DNA of 64,000 nt from Corallococcus macrosporus DSM 14697 (GTDB taxonomy: Bacteria > Myxococcota > Myxococcia > Myxococcales > Myxococcaceae), in contig NZ_CP022203.1 of assembly GCF_002305895.1 (NCBI RefSeq), forward strand, positions 4,876,501 to 4,940,500. Reading direction: 5' to 3'. Shown here piece by piece: positions 8,582-17,369 of this stretch. A program made the translations under genes and the position numbers. Under the pieces are notes generated by a model. The model worked only from the letters and a program-made list of their open reading frames with translations. It was not told where the DNA came from and made no database searches. Every line of letters starts with the position of its first letter. The first letter of the stretch is position 1.

Positions 8582-9679
8582 ATGACTCGTCCCATGAGAC
8601 TCGGAGTCCTGACCGGTGGCGGAGACTGCCCCGGCCTCAACGCCCTCATTCGCGGCCTCGTGAAGCGGGGCACGCACGAGTTCGGCCACGAGTTCGTGGG
8701 CATCGAGAACGGCTACATGGGGCTGGTGGAGCCAGGGCTCGCACGCCCGCTCACCGAGGACGACACGCGCGGCATCCTCCCCAAGGGCGGCACCATCCTG
8801 GGCACGTCGAACAAGGCGAACCCGTTCGCCTACGCGACCCATGAGGACGGGCACTGGGTGGAGCGCGACGTGTCCGACCAGGTCCTGCGCCGCTGCGAGG
8901 AGCTGGGCCTGGACGGGCTCATCGCCGTGGGTGGCGACGGGACGCTCTCCATCGCCCACCGGCTGGTGGAGAAGGGCCTCAAGGTGGTCGGCTGTCCGAA
9001 GACCATCGACAACGACTTGTCGGGGACGGATCAGACCTTCGGCTTCGACACCGCGCGGCTCATCGTCACCGAGGCGCTCGACCGGCTGCACTCCACCGCC
9101 GAGGCGCATGACCGGGTGATGGTGGTGGAGATCATGGGCCGCCACGCCGGCTTCCTCACGCTGGAGAGCGGCATCGCCGGGGGCGCGGACGTCATCCTGA
9201 TTCCAGAGATTCCGTACCGGGTGGACGCCGTGGTGGAGAAGCTCCGCCGCCGCTCCACCCGCCGCCGCAGCTTCTCCATCATCGCCATCTCCGAGGGCGC
9301 GTTCCCCCAGGGGGGCGAGCTGGCCGTGCTGGACGCGGCGGAGGCCATTCCGGGCCGGGGCGTGGTGCGGCTCGGCGGCTCGGGCAAGGTGCTGGCGGAC
9401 CTGCTGGCCCGTCACGTCGAGGCGGAGATCCGCGTCACGGTGCTGGGCCACCTGCAGCGCGGCGGCAGCCCCAGCGCGGCGGACCGGGTGCTGGCCACCC
9501 GCTACGGCTGCAAGGTGCTGGACCTGGTGAGCGCGGGCCAGTGGGACCACATGGTGGCCCTGCGCGCGGGAGAAATCATCGCGGTCCCCTTGAGCGAGTC
9601 GCGCAAGGAGCGCCGGGTGGATCCGGCGGGTGAGCTGGTGCGCTTCACCAAGAGCATGGGCATCAGCTTCGGGGACTGA
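8582..9679 (+). CDS. pfk: 6-phosphofructokinase (Pkn4 substrate type)
   Basis: This 365-residue enzyme phosphorylates fructose 6-phosphate to fructose 1,6-bisphosphate in glycolysis. Seen directly: an N-terminal TGGGDCPGLN loop, GGDGT at 117-121, the catalytic PKTIDND (139-145), and MGRHAG substrate contacts near 185-190. The donor-site residue is Gly120 (ATP type), but Lys140 stands where ATP enzymes such as that of E. coli have Gly. In M. xanthus, PFK is encoded beside pkn4 and is activated by Pkn4 phosphorylation at Thr226. Counting from this ATG, residue 226 is Thr, in LRRRSTRRRS. The next gene is the kinase, 16 bp downstream, so the pair forms an operon. Confidence 0.93.
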   Translation: MTRPMRLGVLTGGGDCPGLNALIRGLVKRGTHEFGHEFVGIENGYMGLVEPGLARPLTEDDTRGILPKGGTILGTSNKANPFAYATHEDGHWVERDVSDQVLRRCEELGLDGLIAVGGDGTLSIAHRLVEKGLKVVGCPKTIDNDLSGTDQTFGFDTARLIVTEALDRLHSTAEAHDRVMVVEIMGRHAGFLTLESGIAGGADVILIPEIPYRVDAVVEKLRRRSTRRRSFSIIAISEGAFPQGGELAVLDAAEAIPGRGVVRLGGSGKVLADLLARHVEAEIRVTVLGHLQRGGSPSAADRVLATRYGCKVLDLVSAGQWDHMVALRAGEIIAVPLSESRKERRVDPAGELVRFTKSMGISFGD

Positions 9680-9695
9680 GGGATTACCGCACGCC

Positions 9696-11639
9696 ATGAC
9701 GACGCTCGTCGGCCGCCATATCGGTCGCTACCGCATCCTCGAGCAGCTTGGCTCGGGGGGCATGAGCGTCGTGTACAAGGGGCTGGACACCGCCCTGGAC
9801 CGTGAAGTCGCGGTGAAGGTGCTGCACCCGCACCTGGCCGGCAAGGACGAGTCGCGCCGGCGGCTGGCCCGCGAGGCCCGCGCGGTGGCCAAGCTGCACC
9901 ACCCCAACATCCTGGAGGTCTTCGACTTCTCCGCCGCGGACGCCCAGGACGCGTTCATCGTCACCGAGTACATCCGCGGCCAGACGCTGAAGACGTTCCT
10001 GGACGAGGGGCCCATGGATCCGCCGGAGCTGGCGGCCATGGTCATCCACGAGCTGGCCGCGGCGCTGGCGCACGCGCACGAGGCCGGCGTCATCCACCGC
10101 GACCTCAAGCCGGAGAACGTCATGGTGCGCGAGGACGGCGTCCTCAAGCTCATGGACTTCGGCATCGCGCGGCTGATGGACATCGAGGAGCGGATGACCG
10201 TCACCGGCACGCTGGTGGGCTCGCCGGCGCACATGGCCCCGGAGATCATCGAAGGCCTGGAGGCGGGCCCCACCGCGGACGTCTTCAGCGTGGGCATCAT
10301 GTTCTACGCGGCGATGACGGGCCGGCTGCCCTTCAGCGCGCCCAACACCACCGCCACGCTCAAGCGCATCCTGGACGGCGACTACGAGGACCCGCGCCGC
10401 CGCGTGCCCGCGCTGTCGGACGCGCTGGCGGACATCTGCGCCACCTGCCTGCAGCGCGACCCGCAGCGGCGCTACCCGGACGCGGCCCGGCTGCGCGACG
10501 CGCTGGCGGACCACCTGGCGGGCCTGGGCTTCGCCCGCGTGGGCGAGGAGCTGGTGTCCTTCTTCGCGGACCCGGCGTCGTACCGGAAGCTGGCCCGGCG
10601 GCGCATCGTCGCCACGCTGCTGGAGCGCAGCGAGCGGCAGGTCGCGGAGAAGCGCGCGCCGCGCGCCCTGGCCAGCCTCAACCAGGTGCTGGCGCTGGAC
10701 GCCACCAACGCGCGGGCGCTCGCGCTGCTCAAGGGCATCCAGCGCGCCCAGCGCATCAAGACGTGGCGCCGCCGGGGCCTGCGCCTGGGCGTGGGCGTGG
10801 CCGCCGCGGGGCTCCTGGGCCTGGGCGGCTGGAAGGCGCGCCACGCGAACGACGCCGAGGCCACGCCCTCCCCCGTCACCACCGCGCCCGGGGGCGCCGC
10901 GGCCACGCCCCCCGCGCCGGACGTCCCCGCCGGAATCGTCCCCACCCCGCCGCCCGGCGACGGCGCGCCGGCCGCGGGCGGGAAGGAGCTGGCCGGACGG
11001 CCTGGCACGCCGCAGCCGCCCCGTCCCGCGGCGCCGGGCGCGCGCCCCGCGAAGAGCGCCACGCCGCCGGGGGCGCTGGCGCCTCGGACGGAGAGCGCGC
11101 CCGCGGTGGGCGGCGCCGTCCGCGCGGGCGCGGCGCGGCCCTCCGCCGAGGACGAGGAGTCACCTCGCAAGCCCCTGGTGCGCAAGCTGCCGGTGTCCAT
11201 CCTGGTGCGCCCGTACGGCAGCATCCGCGTGGATGACGGCGCCATCAGCAGCCAGCCGCTCCAGAAGCACGACGTGGAGGTGACGCCGGGCCGCCGCACC
11301 GTCACCATCTCCTGCGACTACTGCGAGGACGTGGTGGACACCATCGACGTGCAGCCCGGCGGCGACAACGTCTTCCACCTGCGCGCGCAGCCCAAGGCGT
11401 CCCGCCTGTCGGTGGACTTCGAGCCCGCGGGCGCCCAGGTGCGCGTGGGCGACCAGCTCCGCTCCGCGGCGGAGAGCGTGAAGGACCCCTTCGAAATCCG
11501 TTCCCCACGAGGCCCCGCGGGCTTCCAGCACACCGTGGTGGTGGAGATCTCCCACCCGGGCTACGTGCCGGAGCGCCGCGTGGTGCACCTGCGGCCCGGC
11601 GACCCCACCACGCTGCGCGGGAGCCTCCGCCCCGAATGA
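9696..11639 (+). CDS. pkn4: Ser/Thr protein kinase Pkn4
   Basis: This is a 647-residue transmembrane kinase. I chose ATG 9696, 16 bp after the pfk stop. The kinase domain (about 12-275) has the P-loop GSGGMSVVYKG, Lys41 in AVKVL, HRDLKPEN with Asp136 and Asn141, DFG at 154-156 and an APE at 181-183, so it should be active. A juxtamembrane region leads to one membrane helix at about 361-379 (LRLGVGVAAAGLLGLGGW). A Pro/Ala-rich linker follows, then a PEGA-like beta domain (about 510-645) outside the membrane. In M. xanthus this kinase activates PFK and links glycogen use to development. Its stop overlaps the next start (ATGA). Confidence 0.92.
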   Translation: MTTLVGRHIGRYRILEQLGSGGMSVVYKGLDTALDREVAVKVLHPHLAGKDESRRRLAREARAVAKLHHPNILEVFDFSAADAQDAFIVTEYIRGQTLKTFLDEGPMDPPELAAMVIHELAAALAHAHEAGVIHRDLKPENVMVREDGVLKLMDFGIARLMDIEERMTVTGTLVGSPAHMAPEIIEGLEAGPTADVFSVGIMFYAAMTGRLPFSAPNTTATLKRILDGDYEDPRRRVPALSDALADICATCLQRDPQRRYPDAARLRDALADHLAGLGFARVGEELVSFFADPASYRKLARRRIVATLLERSERQVAEKRAPRALASLNQVLALDATNARALALLKGIQRAQRIKTWRRRGLRLGVGVAAAGLLGLGGWKARHANDAEATPSPVTTAPGGAAATPPAPDVPAGIVPTPPPGDGAPAAGGKELAGRPGTPQPPRPAAPGARPAKSATPPGALAPRTESAPAVGGAVRAGAARPSAEDEESPRKPLVRKLPVSILVRPYGSIRVDDGAISSQPLQKHDVEVTPGRRTVTISCDYCEDVVDTIDVQPGGDNVFHLRAQPKASRLSVDFEPAGAQVRVGDQLRSAAESVKDPFEIRSPRGPAGFQHTVVVEISHPGYVPERRVVHLRPGDPTTLRGSLRPE

Positions 11640-12646
11640 GCCGCTGCCTCCCGCTCCTTTTCACGGCGCTGATGCTGCTCGCTCCGGCCGCCACCGTGGC
11701 CCAGGACGCCGGGGACCCGGAGGTCGCCGCGCTGCGCGCCAGCTTCGAGTACGGCAAGTACGCGGAGGTGCTGGATCGCGCGGGCTCGCGCATCGACCGG
11801 GGCGGCCTGGACGAGGACGACCTGGTGGAGCTGCACAAGCTCGCGGGCCTGGCCGCCTTCAACCTGGGACGCACCGATGACGCCCACCGGCACCTGCGCG
11901 CCCTGCTCCGGTTGGACCCCGACTTCAGCCTGGACCCCTTCGTCGTCCCGCCGCCCGCGGTGGCCTTCTTCGACACGCTCAAGGCGGAGATGGACACGGA
12001 GCTGGACTTCCTGCGCCAGGAGCGGCGCCTGCGCCAGGAGCGCGAGAAGGCGGAGGCCGAGCGCCGCGAGCGCGAGCGCCTGGAGGCCGAGGTGCAGCGC
12101 CGCCGCGCCGAGGAGCTGGCGTCCCAGGTGACGGTGCGCACGGTGGAGAAGCGCAACTTCCTGGTCAACTTCGTGCCCTTCGGCGCCGGCCAGTTCCAGC
12201 AGGGCCGCACCAGCCTGGGCATCGTCTTCGCCGCCACCGAGGGGGTGCTGGCGGTGACGAGCATCATCTCCTTCTTCGCGTACGAGGGCCTGTTCGAGGA
12301 GCGCACCATCGACCTGGACAACGTCCTGGACCCGGACGGCCGGGCCTCCGTCACGGTGCGCTACATCCCCACCAACCGGGCCCAGCAGCGCGACACGTGG
12401 CAGTTGATGAAGCTGTCGTCGGCCGCGGGCTTCTACGCCATCTACGCCGCGGGCGTGGTGGACGCGCTCCTCCACCACGAGGACCAGGTGGTGCGCAGCA
12501 CGGTGGAGCCGCGCGCCGAACCGCCCGCGGACGCGTCCGCTCGTCCCACCACCTCCGCCCGCGCGACGGCACCGAAGACGTACACGCGCGTGGGCCTCTA
12601 CCCGACCCCCGGCGGACTCGGCGCCGGTCTCACCCTCTCCTTCTGA
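11636..12646 (+). CDS. TPR/coiled-coil membrane protein, pkn4 operon
   Basis: This is a 336-residue protein whose ATG overlaps the pkn4 stop (ATGA), indicating coupled translation. It has a signal peptide (FTALMLLAPAATVAQ) and a TPR-like N-terminal part to about residue 110. A highly charged coiled coil rich in Arg/Glu (about 120-165) follows. The remainder has a FVPFGAGQFQQG motif and two hydrophobic stretches (SLGIVFAATEGVLAVTSIIS and SSAAGFYAIYAAGVVDALL). The FGAGQFQ motif followed by membrane segments recurs in myxobacterial TPR proteins of unknown role. The position suggests it works with the extracytoplasmic part of Pkn4; this is inference. Confidence 0.75.
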   Translation: MSRCLPLLFTALMLLAPAATVAQDAGDPEVAALRASFEYGKYAEVLDRAGSRIDRGGLDEDDLVELHKLAGLAAFNLGRTDDAHRHLRALLRLDPDFSLDPFVVPPPAVAFFDTLKAEMDTELDFLRQERRLRQEREKAEAERRERERLEAEVQRRRAEELASQVTVRTVEKRNFLVNFVPFGAGQFQQGRTSLGIVFAATEGVLAVTSIISFFAYEGLFEERTIDLDNVLDPDGRASVTVRYIPTNRAQQRDTWQLMKLSSAAGFYAIYAAGVVDALLHHEDQVVRSTVEPRAEPPADASARPTTSARATAPKTYTRVGLYPTPGGLGAGLTLSF

Positions 12647-12671
12647 CGGAGATTCCCTCCAGGTACGTGAC

Positions 12672-14567
12672 ATGGCCAGCCTCACCGTCCGCACCCCCGA
12701 TGGCAAGGTCCGCGCGGTCTCCCTGCACAAGCGCCTCACCAGCATTGGCAGGGGCCCGGACAACGACATCCCGCTGGAGGACACCTCCGTGCCCGCCAGC
12801 GCCCTGCACGTCACCTTCGACGGCACGCGCTACGAGGTCGGCAGCCTGGGCGCCACCTTCCACGTCAACGGGAAGAAGCGCGACGCGCACGCGCTGTCCA
12901 CCGGGGACGTGGTCCGCGTGGGCCACACCGAGCTGATCTTCGCCCGGGACGACGCCCCCCGCGCGGCGCCCACGCCCCCCTCGCCTCCGCCGCGCGAGCT
13001 GGTGCGCACGTCCAACCCGGACTCGCACACCTCGGAGCTGCCCGGCGTGCCCGGCCGCGAGCTGCTAATGCTGCGCCGGCTCACCGCGTTCAGCGAGCGG
13101 CTGCTGGGGCTCTACGACGTGGAGCGCCTCCTGGAGGGCCTGATGGACGAGGCCATCGAGGTGACGCGCGCCGACAAGGGCTTCCTCATCCTGATGGAGA
13201 ACGGGGAGCCGCGCGTGAAGGTGGCGCGCAACGTGTCCCGGGAGAACATCGAGGACGCGGTGGAGAAGGACAAGCTGTCCGACTCCATCATCGCCAAGGT
13301 GGTGAAGGAGCAGAAGCCGCTCATCGTCGCGGACGCGCTGGACTCACCGGAGTTCAACAAGAGCGACTCCGTGGTGAACCTGCGCGTGCACTCCGTCATG
13401 TGCGTGCCGTTGATGCAGAAGGGCGACCTCTTCGGCGTCATCTACGTGGGCAACGACCGGCTGGTGAACCGCTTCGAACCCAAGAGCGCGAACATGCTCA
13501 CCATCTTCGCGGCCCAGGCGTCGCTCATCCTCCAGAACGCGATGCTGGTGAGCGACCTCAAGCTCGACAACACCGAGCTGCGCCGCAAGCTGGAGGACCA
13601 CCGCTACGGCGACATCGTCGGCGCGTGCCAGGGCATGCGGGACGTGTACAAGCGCATCGACAAGATCGCCCCCACGGACATCTCCGTGCTCATCACCGGC
13701 GAGACGGGCACCGGCAAGGAGCTCATCGCCCGGGAGATCCACCGCCGCTCGCCGCGCGCCAAGGGCCCCTTCATCACCATCAACTGCGGCGCGATTCCGG
13801 AGAACCTGCTGGAGAGCGAGCTGTTCGGCCACGTGAAGGGCGCCTTCACTGGCGCGGTGGCCACCAAGGCCGGCAAGTTCCAGGCGGCCATCGGCGGCAC
13901 GCTCTTCCTGGACGAGATCGGCGAGATGCCCCTGCAGCTCCAGGTGAAGCTGCTCCGCGCGCTCCAGGAGAAGGTCGTCTACAAGGTCGGTGACAACCGC
14001 GGCGAGCCGGTGGACATCCGCGTCGTCGCGGCCACCAACAAGGTGCTCGAGGACGAGGTGAAGAAGAACACCTTCCGCGAGGACCTGTACTACCGCCTCA
14101 ACGTCGTCACCCTGCGGCTGCCGCCCCTGCGCGAGCGCGGCGAGGACGTGGTGGTGCTGGGCCGCTTCTTCCTCCAGAAGTACGCCCGCGAGTTCAGCTC
14201 CAAGGCCCGCGGCTTCACGCCCTCCGCCACCGTCTCCATGCGCAAGTACGGCTGGCCCGGCAACATCCGCGAGTTGGAGAACCGGCTGAAGAAGGCGGTG
14301 GTGCTCGCGGACAAGCCGCTCCTGGGGCCGGACGACCTGGACCTCAAGCCGGAGAACCTGGAGCCCATCATGCCGCTGCTCCAGGCCAAGGAAGAGTTCC
14401 AGAAGCGTTACATCAACGAGGTGCTCGCCCGGAACAACGGTAACCGCACCAAGACGGCGAAGGACCTGGGCGTGGACCCGCGGACCATCTTCCGGCATCT
14501 GGAGAAGCTGGAAGCGGAGAAGTCAGGACGTCCCCTGCCTCCCGAGGAGGGCGACGAGCTAATGTAG
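12672..14567 (+). CDS. FHA-GAF sigma-54 activator (bacterial enhancer-binding protein)
   Basis: This is a 631-residue transcription activator. It has an N-terminal FHA domain (1-95; IGRGPDND near 25-32), a GAF domain (about 130-295), an AAA+ domain (about 310-550) and a C-terminal Fis-type helix-turn-helix (NRTKTAKDLGVDPRTIFRHL). The AAA+ part carries Walker A GETGTGKE (343-350), the sigma-54 loop GAFTGA (390-395) and Walker B LFLDEI (411-416), so it should remodel sigma-54 holoenzyme. The FHA domain lacks the usual Ser-Arg-x-His (it reads VPASALH) and has no NGT turn (FHVNGK), so phosphothreonine binding is uncertain. Being 25 bp behind the pkn4 operon suggests control by Pkn4 or other Ser/Thr kinases. 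Confidence 0.9.
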   Translation: MASLTVRTPDGKVRAVSLHKRLTSIGRGPDNDIPLEDTSVPASALHVTFDGTRYEVGSLGATFHVNGKKRDAHALSTGDVVRVGHTELIFARDDAPRAAPTPPSPPPRELVRTSNPDSHTSELPGVPGRELLMLRRLTAFSERLLGLYDVERLLEGLMDEAIEVTRADKGFLILMENGEPRVKVARNVSRENIEDAVEKDKLSDSIIAKVVKEQKPLIVADALDSPEFNKSDSVVNLRVHSVMCVPLMQKGDLFGVIYVGNDRLVNRFEPKSANMLTIFAAQASLILQNAMLVSDLKLDNTELRRKLEDHRYGDIVGACQGMRDVYKRIDKIAPTDISVLITGETGTGKELIAREIHRRSPRAKGPFITINCGAIPENLLESELFGHVKGAFTGAVATKAGKFQAAIGGTLFLDEIGEMPLQLQVKLLRALQEKVVYKVGDNRGEPVDIRVVAATNKVLEDEVKKNTFREDLYYRLNVVTLRLPPLRERGEDVVVLGRFFLQKYAREFSSKARGFTPSATVSMRKYGWPGNIRELENRLKKAVVLADKPLLGPDDLDLKPENLEPIMPLLQAKEEFQKRYINEVLARNNGNRTKTAKDLGVDPRTIFRHLEKLEAEKSGRPLPPEEGDELM

Positions 14568-14587
14568 GAGCGAGCGGTTCCGACGGG

Positions 14588-15160
14588 ATGATGGACGCCA
14601 CGACGCGGCAAGACACCGGGAGACGACGGCTGCGGCGGCTGGTGGCCGCGAGCCTCGTTGCGTCCGGGTGCCTCATCCCCCAGGACGACACGCTGCTGGA
14701 CGCGGTGCCGGACTTCATGAACCGGCCCCCGCGCATCATCGAAAGCCTGGTGGCGCCCCAGCAGCGCTTCATCCCGGACTTCGGCGCCAGCACCTGCGAC
14801 CTCACCTTCGAGGTGGCCGTCGAGGACCCGGACGTGGACGACCGCATCGTCGTGCACTGGTACGTGGACTACAACCCGCAGGACCCGCGCGGCCCCTACC
14901 GCCAGTACGAGCTGGCCAGCACCCGCGAGCCCCGGCGCTCGGACCGGGGCACGCTGCTCATCAGCCTGGCCTCCGCCAACAACCCGCTGGCCGCGCCCGG
15001 CCCCCACCTGGTGGAGGCGCTGGTGAGCGACGCGGAGCTGGTGGACCGGGTGGTGCAGCCGCGGCCGGTGCAGTTGCCGGATGGCACCACGCTCGACAAC
15101 CCGGGCTTCGCCGTCACCTACTCGTGGGTGGTCAACACCGTCCAGGGGGACTGCCGGTGA
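14588..15160 (+). CDS. Hypothetical lipoprotein
   Basis: This is a 190-residue protein with an arginine-rich n-region and a lipobox (LVASGC) ending at about residue 28, so it is probably lipidated. The start may be either of two adjacent ATGs (14588 or 14591). The mature part contains an Ig-like beta segment (TCDLTFEVAVEDPDVDD, then IVVHWYVDY) and one more cysteine at the C-terminus (QGDC). Its stop overlaps the GTG of the next lipoprotein, so the two are likely co-translated and may act together at the outer membrane. Family not recognised. Confidence 0.75.
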   Translation: MMDATTRQDTGRRRLRRLVAASLVASGCLIPQDDTLLDAVPDFMNRPPRIIESLVAPQQRFIPDFGASTCDLTFEVAVEDPDVDDRIVVHWYVDYNPQDPRGPYRQYELASTREPRRSDRGTLLISLASANNPLAAPGPHLVEALVSDAELVDRVVQPRPVQLPDGTTLDNPGFAVTYSWVVNTVQGDCR

Positions 15161-16767
15161 GGCCGTGGCGCCCGCTCCGGAGGCTCGCGTGGGCCACGCT
15201 GCTGAGCGGGCTCTCCAGCGCGGGCTGCGTGCTGCTGGAGGAGACGCCGGACCCCAGCGAGCTGGTGTGCCGCGAGGACAGCGACTGCGCCGCCAACGAG
15301 GTGTGCTTCCCGGACGGGTGCGGCGACCCGGGCCAGGACATCGTCGTGGAGGTGACGCCCAACCCCCATGACGGCCTGCACGCGCAGGACTTCGAGGTGG
15401 ACGCCGTCCGTCCGGAGCTGAACCTGGCGCTGTTCGGGCCCGCGACCGTCCAGGGCAGCGCGGCGCGCGTCACGGCGCCCGGTGGGGCCTCGCGCCCCTA
15501 CAACGAGCCCATCCACCTGACGGCCCGCGGGCAGAGCGCGCTGCTGCCGGGCGTGACGCGCACCTTCACCGCGAGCCTGGTGCCCGTGAATGGAAGCTGG
15601 ACGCTGCCGGTGGGGACCGGGACGTACACCGTGACGCTGGAGCCGGAGGACCTGGGGCTCCCCCCGGTCCAGGGCCACGCCACCGTGGAGCCGGGCGGCG
15701 CGAGGCCCCTGCATCTGGAGCTGCTGTCCCCCCACCAGGTGGCGCGGCTGGACGGCCAGGTGGTGCGGCAGGGGGCGCTCCTGGTGGACGCCGAGCTGGA
15801 GGCGCAGGCGCTGAACGCGGACCTGTCTCCCCTGTCCCAGCGGGTGCCGGTGTCGCGGAGCACGGGCGCGTTCTCCCTGGCCCTGCCCCTGGAGGCCTCG
15901 CAGCGGACCAGCCTCCTGGTGCGCGTGACGGCGGCGGGTGACGTGTGGGTGCCCCAGAAGACGTTCACCGTGGACCCGCGCGAGCCGCTCGCCGCGCCGC
16001 TGGAGCTGGGCGACTACGGCGCGCCCGTCCAGGTGTCCGGCCGCATCCTCGGGCGGGACGGCCGGCCGGTGGCCCAGGCCACGGTGTCCCTGGGCGGGCA
16101 GGTGGGCGGCGGCGGCACCTTCCAGGGGCCCATGAGCGTCACCGACGCGGAGGGCCGCTTCACGGCGCTGACGCTCCCCTCCGCGCCGGGCAGCGGCCTG
16201 TCCCTGGTGGTGGTGCCGCCGTCGGGCTCCACCGCGGGCCTGACGGTGCAGCCGGTGGAGGTGCCGCGCACCGGCGCCGTCCTGACGGACGTGGTGTGCC
16301 CGGACCGGCGCATCGTGCGGGGCACGATCCTGCAGACGGACGGCGCCTCCCCGGCGCTGGGCGTGCGCGTGCTGGCGGACCCGGTGGGCCAGGTGCCCGG
16401 CTGGCCCCGGCCCCCGGCGGGTGGAGAGTCCCTGGGCACCACGGACGACACCGGCGGCTTCCGCCTGGGGTTGGATCCGGGCATCTACCGCATGGACTTC
16501 ATCCCCACGGAGAACCTGCCCCGCGTCAGCCGCGTCGTCACCGTGCTCCCCGGCGACGACTCGACGGAGCAGGTGCTGGCCACCTTCCCGCTCCAGCGGG
16601 GCCGCACGGTGCGGGGCCTGGTGAGCGAGTCCGGCCTGCCCACGCCCTACGCGTCCGTGCGCTTCTACCGGGTGGCGAACCTGGGCGGGCGCCCGTCCCC
16701 GGTGCTGCTGTCCCAGACGGTGTCGGACCACCTGGGCCGCTACACCGCCCTGCTGCCGGTGCGCTGA
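15157..16767 (+). CDS. Lipoprotein with carboxypeptidase-regulatory-like beta repeats
   Basis: This is a 536-residue protein starting at GTG 15157, which overlaps the preceding stop. It has an N-terminal helix and lipobox (SGLSSAGC). A Cys-rich patch follows (VCREDSDCAANEVCFPDGC), a motif frequent in myxobacterial surface lipoproteins. The rest is beta-rich, with repeated blocks of the type VSGRILGRDGRPVAQATVSL ... TDAEGRFTAL and IVRGTIL ... TDDTGGFRLGL, typical of carboxypeptidase-regulatory-like (transthyretin-fold) domains. A structural or adhesive surface role is inferred. It ends the plus-strand run; the next gene is convergent, 1 bp away. Confidence 0.8.
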   Translation: MRPWRPLRRLAWATLLSGLSSAGCVLLEETPDPSELVCREDSDCAANEVCFPDGCGDPGQDIVVEVTPNPHDGLHAQDFEVDAVRPELNLALFGPATVQGSAARVTAPGGASRPYNEPIHLTARGQSALLPGVTRTFTASLVPVNGSWTLPVGTGTYTVTLEPEDLGLPPVQGHATVEPGGARPLHLELLSPHQVARLDGQVVRQGALLVDAELEAQALNADLSPLSQRVPVSRSTGAFSLALPLEASQRTSLLVRVTAAGDVWVPQKTFTVDPREPLAAPLELGDYGAPVQVSGRILGRDGRPVAQATVSLGGQVGGGGTFQGPMSVTDAEGRFTALTLPSAPGSGLSLVVVPPSGSTAGLTVQPVEVPRTGAVLTDVVCPDRRIVRGTILQTDGASPALGVRVLADPVGQVPGWPRPPAGGESLGTTDDTGGFRLGLDPGIYRMDFIPTENLPRVSRVVTVLPGDDSTEQVLATFPLQRGRTVRGLVSESGLPTPYASVRFYRVANLGGRPSPVLLSQTVSDHLGRYTALLPVR

Positions 16768-16768
16768 C

Positions 16769-17290
16769 TCAGGGCAGCCGGCCGGCGCTGGGGTCGCGGC
16801 CCGCGCGCTCCAGGGCGGCATGCAGGGCGTCCACCGCGCCGCCCACCTCGCCCGCGTACTGCACGGCGTGGATGGCGTAGAGGTCCTGCACGCGCACCAG
16901 CCGGCCGAACACCTCGCGCAGGGGGGCGCGCTCGCGCGAGTCGAGCGCGCACTCGGACTCACGCACGCGGAGCTTCTGGAGCCAGGCGGTGCGGAAGCGC
17001 ATCCACTCCTGGTCCACGCTCTTGGCGGGAGAGACGTTCACCAGCTTCTCGCGGCCGCTCTCCAGCTCCGTCCACAGCGCGCGCGCGCCCTCCAGGCACT
17101 CGCGGAACGTGAGCGTCACGGGGGCGGGCGGCAGCTGCTCCGGTGTCATCGCCGAGACAGAGCGACCGACGCTCCAGATGAGCCACAGCGAGAACAGGGT
17201 GGTGAGGAGGATGTGGATCCCATACGCGGCGCCACGGAAGCGGCGGAAGCGGGGATCTTTCCGGGGGTCGGGAGAGGACACGGGGCCCAC
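16769..17290 (-). CDS. Single-pass membrane protein, hypothetical
   Basis: This is a 173-residue protein starting at GTG 17290. A basic N-terminus (RKDPRFRRFRG) precedes one membrane helix at about 23-40 (YGIHILLTTLFSLWLIWS), leaving a helical C-terminal domain outside. Two cysteines (FRECLEG and ESECAL) may pair in the periplasm. It ends 1 bp from the convergent lipoprotein gene. I do not recognise a family. Confidence 0.6.
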   Translation of the reverse strand: MGPVSSPDPRKDPRFRRFRGAAYGIHILLTTLFSLWLIWSVGRSVSAMTPEQLPPAPVTLTFRECLEGARALWTELESGREKLVNVSPAKSVDQEWMRFRTAWLQKLRVRESECALDSRERAPLREVFGRLVRVQDLYAIHAVQYAGEVGGAVDALHAALERAGRDPSAGRLP

Positions 17291-17369
17291 GTCTTATGAC
17301 CGTGGACCCCGCGTGGCAACGCTTCCGTGTCTCCAGCGTCCAACCGGCGGGGCGCTGGCCCCGGGCGGG

